From contig JBCHKQ010000001.1 in NCBI GenBank assembly GCA_039023545.1, positions 186,001 through 250,000 on the forward strand: a stretch of 64,000 nucleotides of DNA, in the 5' to 3' direction. The notes under the pieces were generated by a model that ran no database searches, was not told where the DNA came from, and was given only the letters and a program-made list of their open reading frames with translations. Both the position numbers and the translations under genes were made by a program. Shown here one piece after another: positions 26,088 to 36,700 of the stretch. Each line of letters begins with the position of its first letter. Position 1 is the stretch's first letter. This DNA comes from Spirochaetia bacterium 38H-sp. GTDB taxonomy: Bacteria > Spirochaetota > Spirochaetia > Winmispirales > Winmispiraceae.

Positions 26088-26927
26088 GGTAAGTCTTTTT
26101 TTATAGAAATTGACTTTTTCTCTGTATTCCGATGCGAGTTCCTTTTTCCCGCGTTTTTCTGCTCCTGTTGCGTATATTTCTAGTTTTCTTATAAGCTCCA
26201 GGGTTGCAAGATATTGATTTTTTTCTGTAAAAAAAGAGGCATCAACCAGAGGCTGCAATGCCTGGATTCTAAATATTTCTATCTGTCCGTATTTTTCGGA
26301 GAGTTGTTCCCAGTTTCCTGCCCTTTTGATTGTGAGTGGCTCATCCACATAGTCTACATCGTATCTATCTGTAAGCCGCAACCATAATTCATAGTCTTCT
26401 GCTACCTCAAGGTCTTCTCTAAATCCTCCCAGCTCTATAAAAACTTCTTTGCTAATCATCGTGGTAGAAGGGCCTATTATGCATTTTACAAGTGCATCCG
26501 GAAATATATTGCCTTCTCTTTTATGTCTTTGTTTGCTCTGAGATAGTTCTCTTCCATCCCTCATCCATTTTTCTCTCGTGTGTACAAGAGGAACGCCTTT
26601 TTCCATTGCTTTTTCAAATACTGAAAGCTGGACAGCAATTTTACAGGACTCCCAAATATCATCGGAGTCAAGAAAAGCAATCACATCTCCGGAAGACTTC
26701 TCAACGCCTATGTTTCTCACTTTTCCCGGCATACCACAGTGGTTTATGCGTATATGCTTTGCACCGTATTGTTCTGCAAGCTCGCCAGAACCATCTGTAG
26801 AGCCATCATCTGCTACTATGACTTCTATGTGTACATTATCCGGCTTATCTTGAGCATAGACAGAAGATAGAGCTTCTGTCAAAAGCTCTCTTCTGTTATA
26901 TACAGGTATTACAACTGATACTGTCAT
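26073..26927 (-). CDS. family 2 glycosyltransferase
   Basis: 284 residues, GT-A fold. It opens TVSVVIPVYNRRELLTEALS and has the nucleotide-sugar site VIVADDGSTDGSGE (about 37-50) and the metal-binding DSDD in VIAFLDSDDIWESC (about 86-99). A probable catalytic-loop Glu-Asp lies in DLEVAEDYELWLRL. There is no membrane segment, so it acts in the cytoplasm or at the inner face of the membrane. Donor and acceptor cannot be told; galU next door could supply UDP-glucose. It begins 7 bases after the chemoreceptor gene with a weak ribosome site, so it is probably translated from the same message. Confidence 0.88.
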   Translation of the reverse strand: MTVSVVIPVYNRRELLTEALSSVYAQDKPDNVHIEVIVADDGSTDGSGELAEQYGAKHIRINHCGMPGKVRNIGVEKSSGDVIAFLDSDDIWESCKIAVQLSVFEKAMEKGVPLVHTREKWMRDGRELSQSKQRHKREGNIFPDALVKCIIGPSTTMISKEVFIELGGFREDLEVAEDYELWLRLTDRYDVDYVDEPLTIKRAGNWEQLSEKYGQIEIFRIQALQPLVDASFFTEKNQYLATLELIRKLEIYATGAEKRGKKELASEYREKVNFYKKRLTSRAM

Positions 26928-26934
26928 AAGGTAA

Positions 26935-28800
26935 TCAGGCTGTTTCCTCTTCTTTTACTTTAAAGGAATCAACAAGGCCGGAAAGTTCGGAGACTTTTTC
27001 TCTAGTTTCCTCGGCAAGGTTGCTTATGGATGATACCGTGCGCACTATTTCTTTGGAACCTGTTTCTATCTCTTCCAGTCCTTTTTTAACCTCATAATTT
27101 ACTTTCCTAACTTCTTCTGCAGATTTATATATGTTTTCTATTCCCTGTACTATGCCTGTCACGCTTTCTGCAAGGTTTTTGTTTACATCCACAACACTTT
27201 GCGCACTATTGAGTACAACCATACTGCCACCAGAGAGTTCTTGAGTATTCTGCTTGATATCTTCCAACGCTTTTACAAAGTTATCCACTTCTTTTGTTAT
27301 ATGCTCAAAGGCAGCAGAACTCTCATCGCTTACCTGAAGGGTTTCCTGTATGCGCTCAACAACCCGTCTCAGAGCAACACCTATCCTGTCTGAGTGCTCT
27401 CCTGTTGTCTCCGCAAGCTTTCTTATCTCCTCCGCAACAACAGCAAATCCGCGTCCAGCATCCCCTGCATGCGCGCTTTCTATTGCTGCATTCATGGAGA
27501 GAAGGTTTGTTTGATCTGCAACAGTCTCTATTATTTCTATTGCTTCCATTACATTTTCTATTTCATGGAAAACCGCCTGTATGAGGTCATGAGATGTTGC
27601 AAATTTTTCTCCACTGGAATGTACAAGCTCCCTGAGAGTTTCTGCTCCCTTGCTTCTTTCTTCTACCAGTCTGCTTACATTCTGTACTGCTGCAGTCATC
27701 TCTTCTATAGAGCTAGTAGCCTCATTTATGCTATGTGTCTGATTGTCCATCATACTGTGCATTGCGTTTACATTGAGAGAAATATCTTTAATTCCAGAGC
27801 TCATATTATCTATTGTATCAGACAATCTGATAAAAACACCCTTTATCATTTCTATGTTTTTATCTATCTCTGTTACCGCTGCTGCGGATTGGCCTGCTCC
27901 TGAGGCAAGGGACTCCTTTAGCATATCCATTTGCTTTACTGCATTTTTTATTGAAGCAGTAAACCCTGTTATTATATCCAGAACTCCGTTTATATGGCTT
28001 GCGAGTTCTCCTATCTCATCGCTTCCTGTATCCTTTGCTCTTGCTCTTAGGTCCTTCTTCTCAAGAGTGGACATAACGCTCTCAAGGTGGACTATTCTCC
28101 CTGCAAGAGCAGATGTTATACGGAAAATAAGAAAAGAAACCACAGTTATTACTATAAGAAGAAACATAATTAGAAAGAGCCTAACAGAGGATATAAAGGA
28201 TTCGGATTCTTTGGATATCTGAGCAATTATCACAGCAACAGAATCCGTGGAAAAATTGCGTGCATTTTGGACTTGATTACCTACTCTGGTTGCAATACTT
28301 GCAACATATCTGAAAAAATCCTCTCCGCCTATATTATTTTGCTCGACATAATTTCTCATTGCAATCAGACCTGATTTTTGATGAGTTGGTATACGCGTAT
28401 CCTTTGCAAGCTTATCCATATCCTCATATATCTCATCAAAGGTAGTAGAAACCTTTTGCCAGTTTTCATATGCTGCATCTATCTTTTGGTTAAGACTGTC
28501 ATTCATATAACCTCTGGCAGGATGTTTTACAAATGCCTCAAAGGCATTCTCGGTATCCTTTTTGTTAAGACTCCATAAGTTAAGATATGCCGAAAATTTT
28601 ACACTACTTGTTTCTTTTACAAGAAGCTGCTGAGAAAAATCTATAAACCTAAACAAAGATATCAATGTATCTCTACCCTTACTCTCAAGAGAAGATATGG
28701 AAGAGGACACAGAGTCCACATATAAAAAGCTTCCTGCCGTAAGTGCAAAGCCTACTACAATGATAACCATAACAAGAAGGAGTCTGGTTTTGATCTTCAT
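26935..28800 (-). CDS. methyl-accepting chemotaxis protein
   Basis: 621-residue chemoreceptor. TM1 ([20 protein letters not shown]), a mostly helical ligand region (about 30-200), TM2 ([19 protein letters not shown]), a HAMP domain (about 225-280) and the long signalling coiled coil follow in order. The conserved hairpin tip reads [20 protein letters not shown] and goes on [18 protein letters not shown], as needed to bind CheA and CheW. There is no C-terminal NWETF-type tether; it ends [10 protein letters not shown]. The ligand is unknown. The helical sensor region suggests a four-helix-bundle type rather than dCache. AGGAAAG lies upstream of the ATG. Confidence 0.95.
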   Translation of the reverse strand: MKIKTRLLLVMVIIVVGFALTAGSFLYVDSVSSSISSLESKGRDTLISLFRFIDFSQQLLVKETSSVKFSAYLNLWSLNKKDTENAFEAFVKHPARGYMNDSLNQKIDAAYENWQKVSTTFDEIYEDMDKLAKDTRIPTHQKSGLIAMRNYVEQNNIGGEDFFRYVASIATRVGNQVQNARNFSTDSVAVIIAQISKESESFISSVRLFLIMFLLIVITVVSFLIFRITSALAGRIVHLESVMSTLEKKDLRARAKDTGSDEIGELASHINGVLDIITGFTASIKNAVKQMDMLKESLASGAGQSAAAVTEIDKNIEMIKGVFIRLSDTIDNMSSGIKDISLNVNAMHSMMDNQTHSINEATSSIEEMTAAVQNVSRLVEERSKGAETLRELVHSSGEKFATSHDLIQAVFHEIENVMEAIEIIETVADQTNLLSMNAAIESAHAGDAGRGFAVVAEEIRKLAETTGEHSDRIGVALRRVVERIQETLQVSDESSAAFEHITKEVDNFVKALEDIKQNTQELSGGSMVVLNSAQSVVDVNKNLAESVTGIVQGIENIYKSAEEVRKVNYEVKKGLEEIETGSKEIVRTVSSISNLAEETREKVSELSGLVDSFKVKEEETA

Positions 28801-28996
28801 AATTCTCTTTCCTCCAGAGTTTAAGTATAAGATATTTTATATGTAGAGTAAATAAAACACGTTAAAAATCTTATTTAGTAGATATAGAGAATACTTTTTA
28901 ATATTCAAATTAAGAAAATACAAAACTTATAATACATTAAAATAAAAATTGTTGGGATTTAATATATCTCTAATTATATGCTAAATAAAAATAAAA

Positions 28997-29707
28997 TCAT
29001 TCTAATTCAAATCTTATGCTGATAGAATAAACAGTATATATTTTTTTATCTGAATATACAGCAGGGTAAAACTCAAATTTTCTAGCTGCCTCTACTGCCG
29101 CTCTATCTAAAAATCTGCTCCCGGAACTATTTATTATAGATACATCCACAACTTGTCCCCCCGGACTCACTTTTAAAAGAAGTTCTACTATGCCTTCTTC
29201 TCCTTTACGTCTGGCAAGAGGTGGATACTCCGGTTTCTCATATCTACGTAACACTGGTTTTTTATATAAACCATCATTATTAATGTAATAAAAAGGCGTG
29301 AAATTAGTTAACAAACCAGTATTTTTATTCTTCCTATTCTTATTATCATTACTATTATTGTTAGATAAATATTTTTTTTGTATTTCATTAGAATCCAGGT
29401 TGTTTTTTTTTTGCTTTTTATTAATTTCTTCTGTTTTTCTCTTCTCTGTGGCATTAATAACATTCTTCTCGTCTTTTGCAGATACAGCAACTGTATCTTT
29501 CACTTGGGTATTAACATTAAGAGAAAGATAAAAATTATTATCCGTATAAAAATTCATATCGAATGGCAGAAGGAAGATAAAAACAAAATACCAGAATAAA
29601 ACATTGATTATAAAACTAAAAAAGATAACAAGAATAATTCTGCGGCATCTACTATATTCTAAATCATAAAATTGGATAAGATGCCGCAGATAATTAATAA
29701 TATTCAA
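28997..29707 (-). CDS. TonB-family energy transducer
   Basis: 236 residues. One N-terminal membrane helix (IILVIFFSFIINVLFWYFVFIF, about 24-45) is followed by a low-complexity Lys/Asn/Glu-rich periplasmic stretch (about 70-130) in place of the usual Pro-rich one. The C-terminal TonB domain reads YPPLARRKGEEGIVELLLKV and AAVEAARKFEFYPAVYSDKK, to the end. It passes inner-membrane energy to outer-membrane receptors, normally with ExbB and ExbD, which are not in the window. Its ATG overlaps the receptor stop by 4 bases (ATGA), so it is coupled to that receptor and lies under the same riboswitch. Confidence 0.88.
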   Translation of the reverse strand: MNIINYLRHLIQFYDLEYSRCRRIILVIFFSFIINVLFWYFVFIFLLPFDMNFYTDNNFYLSLNVNTQVKDTVAVSAKDEKNVINATEKRKTEEINKKQKKNNLDSNEIQKKYLSNNNSNDNKNRKNKNTGLLTNFTPFYYINNDGLYKKPVLRRYEKPEYPPLARRKGEEGIVELLLKVSPGGQVVDVSIINSSGSRFLDRAAVEAARKFEFYPAVYSDKKIYTVYSISIRFELE

Positions 29708-31632
29708 AAACTATACCCGCAACTTAATTCAATGGATATTGGTTCTGTCGGATAATCTTCTATGGTTTGATAAACTGTATTGAAAATATTGTTGATAATA
29801 AAATCAAAGATAAGACCAGAATCAAATTTATATCCGGAACCAATATTTACGACAGTCCATCCATCAAGAAATGAAGTATTCTCCTTATCTGTATAAACCG
29901 CGCTCTGACCCAAAAGAGAAGAAAACAATGAAAATGCTCCATTATTATAAGAAAATTTCACACCATATTTATGTTCAGGAGTATAAATAAGTTCTGGAGC
30001 ATTATTTATACTGTAGTTAGAATTAGAATCTTTTAACACAAACGATTTTAAGAAAGAGTAGTTTATTTCTACATATAGATTATCAAGAAAACTAAAATCA
30101 GAGGAAATCTCCACACCAGAGATAAGAGATGCTCCCAAATTTTGAGGAATCCAACTGGAATCTAAAATGATATCGTCTTTAGTATATCTGGTAAAGGCAG
30201 AAAAACTGATACTATAATCATTATCTTTCATATATTTATATACCAGTTCTCCGTCCCACGATCTTTCTGGAAGCAAATCAGAATTGGAATAACCAGGCCA
30301 ATACAGGTCTATAAGAGATGGAATCCTATAGGAAGTACCTGTTTTTAATCCAAGTGTAGAATTTCCAGAAATATAAAACAAGGTTCCCACATCTCCGGCA
30401 AAGGATAAGGGGAAGTCATTGGAGTTATCAATCCTGATATTCCCATTGATATTAAATCTTTCAGTCGCTTTATATGTGGAAGAGAAAAAAAAGCCACCGG
30501 AACTCCTATTTTTCTTTATCTTAGTGGAATCAACAACATCATATTTAAGAAAAGCTCCATATAAAAACTTGGCAGTATTAAACGATGTTGTACCCTGTTG
30601 AAGATCTATAAAATAAGAATGAATTTTATGAACATCTATGGAGGAAGAGCTATCATAAGCATATTCTATATTTTTAAAACTATAACCGGTTTTAACTGAA
30701 AGATTAAGAAAATCGACATATGATTTTTCCATTGTAAGTGAAGAAGAAATGGAAAAATCCGTATCATTTTGATACGATTCCGGAGTCGGCCAAGAAAGAG
30801 AGCCAGGCAATTCCTTATTATTCTTTGCTCCAATAGCCTGTACGTTTATAAAAGCATTATCAAGAACAAGACCTATATTCCCTCCTGCTTTATAACCAAG
30901 AAAAGCATTATTCTCCTGTCCTCTCATCCCATTTAAAGACTCATCATACCATATCCAGCCATTATTTGCTCTAGTAATATCTAGCCAGAAACCACACCCT
31001 GTTCCATCTGAGTAGAATGGAATAGAAGTTTCAATCATAAGATTTTGAGCATCAACTAGACTAGTATAATCAGCTCTCGCTTTTACCGTCTCAGTGCTTC
31101 TTTTTATATAGTATTCATCAGGCAAATAGGATAAATTCTTTAAATTAATGCTAAAACTTTTTTTATCTGCTTTTTTGGTAATTATGTTTATTACTCCACC
31201 AACAGCATTGGGACCATACTGCCCACCCATTGTACCCGGTAAAATCTCTATCCTGTCAATACTAGAAATAGGTAGAAAGTTGATACTTGCTTCTCCATCC
31301 CATGCTGTATTTAAGGGTATTCCATCTAGAAGTATCAAAACATCAGAAGAGGAAGAGCCTCTTATTGATAGCGATTTTTTGCTACCTAATGCACCATAAC
31401 TTTTAATGGATATAGAGGGTATGTTTCTAAATAAATCTTCCACTGTAGTGGGGTTTATAGCAATAATATCATCGCTATCTATTACATACACAGAAGATGG
31501 TATATCCATAAGGTCTTCATTTAATCTGGATGCTTTTACTGTTATTTCTACTGACTCTTCAGCATAAAGACTAATATAATAAGCAGTAAATAATAGGGTA
31601 AGACCAAGATAATAAAAAAATCCTCTCTTCAT
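29704..31632 (-). CDS. TonB-dependent outer-membrane receptor, probably for cobalamin (BtuB-like)
   Basis: 642 residues: signal peptide (LGLTLLFTAYYISLYAEE), a TonB-box-like strand (SVEITVKASRL), a plug domain (about 40-150, with SLSIRGSSSSDVLILLDGIP and GQYGPNAVGGVINIITKK), then a 22-strand-type barrel ending in Phe (CGYSF). The length and short plug fit BtuB-like receptors. The cobalamin riboswitch in its leader makes vitamin B12 or a related corrinoid the best substrate guess. No BtuCDF importer is in the window. GGAGG lies before the ATG within a possible hairpin. Confidence 0.9.
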   Translation of the reverse strand: MKRGFFYYLGLTLLFTAYYISLYAEESVEITVKASRLNEDLMDIPSSVYVIDSDDIIAINPTTVEDLFRNIPSISIKSYGALGSKKSLSIRGSSSSDVLILLDGIPLNTAWDGEASINFLPISSIDRIEILPGTMGGQYGPNAVGGVINIITKKADKKSFSINLKNLSYLPDEYYIKRSTETVKARADYTSLVDAQNLMIETSIPFYSDGTGCGFWLDITRANNGWIWYDESLNGMRGQENNAFLGYKAGGNIGLVLDNAFINVQAIGAKNNKELPGSLSWPTPESYQNDTDFSISSSLTMEKSYVDFLNLSVKTGYSFKNIEYAYDSSSSIDVHKIHSYFIDLQQGTTSFNTAKFLYGAFLKYDVVDSTKIKKNRSSGGFFFSSTYKATERFNINGNIRIDNSNDFPLSFAGDVGTLFYISGNSTLGLKTGTSYRIPSLIDLYWPGYSNSDLLPERSWDGELVYKYMKDNDYSISFSAFTRYTKDDIILDSSWIPQNLGASLISGVEISSDFSFLDNLYVEINYSFLKSFVLKDSNSNYSINNAPELIYTPEHKYGVKFSYNNGAFSLFSSLLGQSAVYTDKENTSFLDGWTVVNIGSGYKFDSGLIFDFIINNIFNTVYQTIEDYPTEPISIELSCGYSF

Positions 31633-31636
31633 AAAA

Positions 31637-31664
31637 CCTCCAAAACTCTAATAACGAGAGGAGG
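31637..31664 (-). promoter_or_regulatory. hairpin that can hide the ribosome site of the receptor gene
   Basis: On the minus strand CCTCCTCT can pair with AGAG and GAGG (with a short bulge), taking the GGAGG ribosome site (31641-31637) into a stem. Together with the riboswitch this suggests control of translation rather than termination; no terminator with a T run is seen between riboswitch and gene. Confidence 0.4.
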
Positions 31665-31761
31665 AGAGAACAAGTTAATTTATTATCCCTATACAAACGA
31701 AAAATAAACGGGAGAAGAATTAACTAGTTCACTCTCCACCCTTCCTCGAAGGTGTCAAGTA

Positions 31762-31905
31762 AATAAAGGGAATCGTCTCCTGGCTCTTGGCAAATGGAAT
31801 GACGCCTTCTCACCAATAGGCAATGGCATTTGTCATTCCTTATATAGCCAATTACAGTGGCGGGACCGCCGCAGATTTTCACTGCGTTCCGTTATTCCCT
31901 TTATT
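31762..31905 (-). ncRNA. cobalamin (AdoCbl-type) riboswitch
   Basis: Read on the minus strand, a perfect 12-bp P1 stem (AATAAAGGGAAT with ATTCCCTTTATT) closes an element with the class's conserved core. Near the 5' side are GTGAAAATCTGCGGCGG and CCCGCCACTGT; near the 3' side is GCCAAGAGCCAGGAGAC, the B12 box. It sits in the leader of the TonB-dependent receptor, where this riboswitch class normally represses uptake genes when cobalamin is plentiful. Confidence 0.93.
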
Positions 31906-31917
31906 ATTGCTGGTCTA

Positions 31918-31945
31918 ATATTACCAATTTTATTATAAATTGCAA
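31918..31945 (-). promoter_or_regulatory. promoter of the riboswitch-receptor-tonB operon
   Basis: On the minus strand TTGCAA (31945-31940), a 16-bp spacer and TAATAT (31923-31918). The predicted transcript start lies a few bases before the P1 stem of the riboswitch. Confidence 0.5.
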
Positions 31946-31994
31946 TAGAAAATAGAGTATAGGAGTATAAAAATCACATAACACAATGATAACT

Positions 31995-32058
31995 CTATAA
32001 TCATATGATAATTATAGTATTAAACAGTATTGTTTAGACACTTATAAGAGAGTATATT
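31995..32058 (+). promoter_or_regulatory. promoter and two palindromes upstream of the peroxiredoxin gene
   Basis: CTATAAT-N9-ATTATAG (31995-32017) is followed by TAAACA-GTAT-TGTTTA (32021-32036). The second palindrome overlaps the -35 box of a likely promoter, TTGTTT-N17-TATATT (32030-32035 and 32053-32058). The first resembles Fur/PerR-type AT-rich boxes only loosely. Two palindromes at a peroxidase promoter suggest control by a redox or metal regulator. Confidence 0.45.
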
Positions 32059-32076
32059 TCTAAGTAAGGAGTTTTT

Positions 32077-32538
32077 ATGCTTAATATAGGTGATAGTGCA
32101 CCTGATTTTTGTCTTGTTGATGACAATGGTGTACATAGACGCCTCTCTGATTTTGAAGGTAAGAAGAAGGTTATATATTTTTATCCCAGAGATAACACTC
32201 CTGGATGTACAACAGAAGCTTGTTCTTTTAGAGATAATTATGAGACAATCCTTGCTACTGGAGCTGTTGTAATAGGGATAAGCGGGGATTCTGTAAAAAG
32301 TCATGCCAATTTTAAGACAAAATACGACCTCCCCTTTTATCTGCTGAGTGATCCTAATAAAGAGGTGATAAAGGCATATCAGGCATGGGGAAAAAAGAAG
32401 ATGTACGGCAGAGAATATGAAGGGATAATGCGTTGCACATATATTACAGATGAAAATAATAGGATAATAGCTGTTTTTCCCAAGGTTAAGCCTTCTTCTC
32501 ATGTAAAAGAGATATTAGATTTCTTATCAAATAAATAG
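32077..32538 (+). CDS. bcp: Bcp/PrxQ-type thiol peroxidase
   Basis: 153-residue thioredoxin-fold peroxiredoxin that reduces hydrogen peroxide and organic peroxides in the cytoplasm using thioredoxin. The active site is YPRDNTPGCTTEACSFRD (about 36-53), with the peroxidatic Cys in GCTTEAC and the second Cys five residues on, the atypical 2-Cys layout of Bcp/PrxQ. Full length, with the C-terminal segment VKPSSHVKEILDFL. AAGGAG lies seven bases before the ATG. A lipoprotein gene follows after 15 bases. Confidence 0.95.
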   Translation: MLNIGDSAPDFCLVDDNGVHRRLSDFEGKKKVIYFYPRDNTPGCTTEACSFRDNYETILATGAVVIGISGDSVKSHANFKTKYDLPFYLLSDPNKEVIKAYQAWGKKKMYGREYEGIMRCTYITDENNRIIAVFPKVKPSSHVKEILDFLSNK

Positions 32539-32553
32539 TATACTTATATTGCA

Positions 32554-33654
32554 ATGAAAAATTTTTTTCTTGTGTTTATTTTATCCGGCATTTTCTTATC
32601 CTGTCAAATTCAGGATTTTCTTTCTGAATACAGAGGAGTCAATCTTATAGAGAATTTTCCTTTCTCATCTGCCAACTGGCAGGCAGATGATTCTACTGCA
32701 ACATATATGCTATGGGAGGAAGAATCTTCTGTTCAATACAACGGGGTAAATGCTTACAGATTACGGACTGTCAATCTCATGTCCAACGGGGATTTTGAGA
32801 CAGGGGCCATTACCGGATGGGCTGGTACAGGTACAGCTGCCTTAACGGACGAGACAGGTTCTCCTCTCAGAGGAACACATTCTCTGAAGATAGATTTATC
32901 AGACAATGGCTCCAATCTTGCATATTTTGATATGAGTAATCTTACGGATGCTGCCAATTATCCCGACAGTGCAAGCATGTCTGTACGATTTGTTTATAAG
33001 CCAGAGACTGTTTCTGCGACAATTCCTATGGAATACAGGGCAGGGCTCACTAATACGGATGAAAAGGCTTATGGTATCAGTCTAAGTGCGGATAGTAATA
33101 TTACTCTTGTTTTTCCTTCTGATTCTTCCGCCTCCAATGGCTTTTTGTGGAACTTAGGGTTTGCCTCACAATATCTTATTTTTAATTCGCCTGCTTCTCC
33201 TGTCACTAATATGGTTTTTTTAATAGATGATGTAAGGATAACAAGGACAGATGCTCCTATATGGGTGAGGCTCAGGTTGAGAAAAGAAGGGGATACGCCT
33301 CAACCGCTCCTTACCGGTACTTACAGGCTTAGTTTTATGGTAAGGCAGGATACTGTTTCTGCAAATAATGTTTTTGATGCTTCTCGTATTTCTGTAAGAA
33401 TAAATACTTATTATGATAGTGCTGTAGACTCTTTTATTGATAATGGCGGTATATACGGGATAAATGCGGAGTCTTCCTGGTCATCGGGATGGCAGTCTGT
33501 AAGTACGGATATTCCTGTTGTTATTTCCGCAGAGAGTTCTGCTTCGGATCCTGTTATGGAGATTTGTATTTCCGCATCCGATCCGTCTTCTGTCTTTTAT
33601 ATGGATGCGGGAAGCATTCTTGTGGCTTCTCCTTCTCTTGAACTTATAGAATAA
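32554..33654 (+). CDS. lipoprotein with a carbohydrate-binding-module-like fold
   Basis: 366 residues with a lipoprotein signal, NFFLVFILSGIFLSC, the Cys being the acylation site. The body is rich in beta strands. MSNGDFETGAITGWAGTGTA (about residue 73) is a phrase common at the start of carbohydrate-binding modules of jelly-roll type, and a second similar region follows (about 200-366, with GTYRLSFMVRQDTVSANNVF). There is no catalytic motif. Likely a surface lipoprotein binding glycans or another polymer; ligand unknown. It has a poor ribosome site and starts just after bcp, so it may depend on that transcript. Confidence 0.7.
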   Translation: MKNFFLVFILSGIFLSCQIQDFLSEYRGVNLIENFPFSSANWQADDSTATYMLWEEESSVQYNGVNAYRLRTVNLMSNGDFETGAITGWAGTGTAALTDETGSPLRGTHSLKIDLSDNGSNLAYFDMSNLTDAANYPDSASMSVRFVYKPETVSATIPMEYRAGLTNTDEKAYGISLSADSNITLVFPSDSSASNGFLWNLGFASQYLIFNSPASPVTNMVFLIDDVRITRTDAPIWVRLRLRKEGDTPQPLLTGTYRLSFMVRQDTVSANNVFDASRISVRINTYYDSAVDSFIDNGGIYGINAESSWSSGWQSVSTDIPVVISAESSASDPVMEICISASDPSSVFYMDAGSILVASPSLELIE

Positions 33655-33702
33655 TCACAGGGTTCCTTTATCAAATTTTATGGGGGAGTACAGTCATAGA
33701 AA

Positions 33703-33740
33703 AGGGCGGACTGCAATAAAGCAGTCCGACCGTTCGGTCT
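33703..33740 (-). terminator. tagged-hairpin element (E), terminator of the 2776-aa protein gene
   Basis: On the minus strand AGACCGAACG, then stem CGGACTGC / GCAGTCCG with a TTTATT loop, then CCCTTTTC. Single unit, no mini-hairpin tail. Confidence 0.8.
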
Positions 33741-33750
33741 ATTATTAGTT

Positions 33751-36700
33751 TTATTTTACTATCATTACTTTTCTGTACTCGTCTATGTCCGGTCCCACTA
33801 CTCTTATAAAGTAGAGTCCCCGGGCTACTATGGTGCCTCCCATGTTTCTGCCGTCCCAGGCTACTGTGTATGTGCCTTTCCCTTGTACTTCGCGCTTGAG
33901 TGTTCTTACCAGAGAGCCGTCCAAAGAGAATACTTGTATTGTTACCATACCTGTAGCAGCGAGTGTGTAGCTTATGACAGTGACTTCGTTGTTGACAGGG
34001 TTGATTACGTTATTGAGTATTGTAACGCCGCTTCTCTGGCGTACTATGTCAGTAAGGTTAAATGACCATGGGGCAAGGCTCGTAAGGTCGCTTGTATCCA
34101 TGAGTCTAGCACAGTATAGGTTGGATATGTAAAATATAAACTCCAGAGTTTTTCCAGCCTGCATTTCCGGATCACTGCCAGGGATAAGAAAGTTTCTAAG
34201 TGCACCTGTGCTTGAGAAGGGAGAAAGGCTTCTTGCTTCTGTATTGGCTTTTGTGTTTACTCCGTTAAACAGTGTTGGAAACCACATGTCGGGGAATGTT
34301 GTTCGGTTGTACTGGTCAGTTGTTGCATAATAGCTGTCCTGCGGGTCTATGTCGTATAGAAGATAGAGCTGGGAGGATTGTATGCTGCTTGCAAGTATGC
34401 GTGCCTGTAGGGTTATATCACCGGGCATTAGGTTGCCGCTCCCGTTAAAGGTTTTGAGGCTTTCAAAGCCGCCGCCTGCTATATCCGTATGAATGCTATC
34501 ACTTGCCCATAAGGGTTCTACTATACCAAGGCCTATGTCTGTTACATTGTGTATGTCCGAAGCAAGCATGTAATTACCAGAGGCATCATAAACTGTATTA
34601 TCCGCAACAACGCTTACAGTGCCAGATACTATCTCATCCTCTGTCAATGTATCATCAAGCATAAGGTAGGCTTCCCAAGCACCTATGTTATCGCTGGCTG
34701 CCTTGATTATATTTATACTGCTTATATTGGCTGTTATGCCTCCTAGTGTAAAATCAGAAGGTGTTATCTGAGTGGTATGGTTTATATCTCCGTATGCCGG
34801 CTCGGAAAAGCGCAGATAGATCCTGTTGTCGCCTGCTGCTGCAAGAGTAAACTCTATTCTGGGTGGCACTCTTTCTATCATCCTTAGCGGGCCAAAATCT
34901 TCCATAAGGTTGCCAGCAAGGTCAGTAAGATATGCCTGCGTATGATCATAGCTTATATCCAGCTGGACGTTTAACACTCCCCAAGGGGCTCCGCTCAGTG
35001 TGAGGCGCATATATGTATCATCTGCTACAGATACGGATGTAAATAGATTGTTGCTCACACCTGTTACAAGACTGCTATTGTAGGTGTTGGTAAGGCTACC
35101 TCCAGAGAGTCCTATATAAAAAGCCTGATAAACGTTATCAGCCGGATATGCTGTAAAGTAATCACGTATTCCCATGCTTGATGCCTGTGGATGGTCCGTA
35201 GATGAATCCCATGGAGAGGATGGATCATCTAGGAAATGCAGGTCTATAGAATCAGCCCGGCCATTGATATCAAGGTCAAGAACAAGGGCCTCGTATGTTC
35301 CTGCAACAGTAGTATATGGAGCCAAGGTAGGAGCATCTACATCCCAAAGCCCAATCCATGCCCCTCCGGTAGAATCAGCAGCAAGAGAGGGTATGACCGT
35401 GGTATCAAGAGAATTGGCATTGGCCGAATTGTCAGTTATCTGACCTCCAAGGTCAAAAACAGCAGATATTATACCTCCCGCCGGATTGGGTACGTTTTTG
35501 TGCCAGCCGGGCCAGGATATGCCATCGTTATATCCGGAGAGGAATATAACCAGCTCGTGATCAGGACTTGTTATAAGCCCTGCAAGTGTTCTGTATATAC
35601 TGTTGGAACTTGTAACTCCAACAGATTCTCCCTTCTCTCCTCTTTCCATGGGACTTGGATAAGAGGCTGGCTGAAGACGAAAATAACCGTCAACAAGTAT
35701 ATATGTGCCGGAGTCGTCACGGATATCTCCTCCCACTGTTGCTGCCGTATTTTCTGTACGGATGTTTTGATCAGTTGTGTTTATACTTCCTATTGTCACA
35801 GGCTCAGAATAATAGAGATGAAAGAAATTATGCGCATGATAATTGGTCCCAGAGGTTGAAGCGGGATCTGCCCTACCGTATTCTACTCTGTACAGTACAG
35901 GAGAAGCTTTATCAGTTGTTGCCGTATATGCAGGATAAGTTACCGATGGATTTCCGTTTATACCATATGCTTTTATAGGGTTTTTTGCTGTATCAAACAA
36001 CGACCCTTTTTCTATATATATAGAAGGGGTAGTTGTTCTGTGTGTTCCACTTCTATCCGTAGAAGTTGATGCTCCTGCAGAAGCACCTGTTGCATCCGTA
36101 TTCCATTTGTCACCTGCTCCTGTTGCAACAAGATAAAACTCATTGGTATCGCTATTGGGAAGAGGAGTAGTAAGTGATGCATCGCTGTAAACTTCATCAA
36201 AGGCATACGTCCCAGAACTGTCACTAAAGCGTAGTAGTCCAGCGCTTACTGCTGCTGTTATTTCTCCGTTGGAATTTTCTATGTTCTCAGAAAAAGTAAT
36301 ATGTATCGCATTGTCCGAGATAGTTTCTACAGTTACTCCTATATCGGGAGACGTAAAATCCCAACCGAAGTTGCCACCGCCATCAATATTGCCGTTTTCC
36401 GTACTTGCGGAAATCAGACCAGTTCCCGCATTGCAATTGGAAACCGTAGAATTATAGGCAACCGCATATGTACCGGCTCCAGTACCATAGGCTCCACCAG
36501 GGACAGGATAGGCTATTAGCTGCGAAGAAGAATTATCCGGTACGTTCAGTGTCCAGGCTCCTGTTGCACTCATATTTATGCCATTAGCATAGAAGTTTCT
36601 TCCTGTTATTACAGAACTTCCTGTAAGACTTACACTATCAAAAGCGCCTGAGTAGGGTGCCCCCGGATCATATATGGATGTAAGAGTTGCAGCTCCCGGA

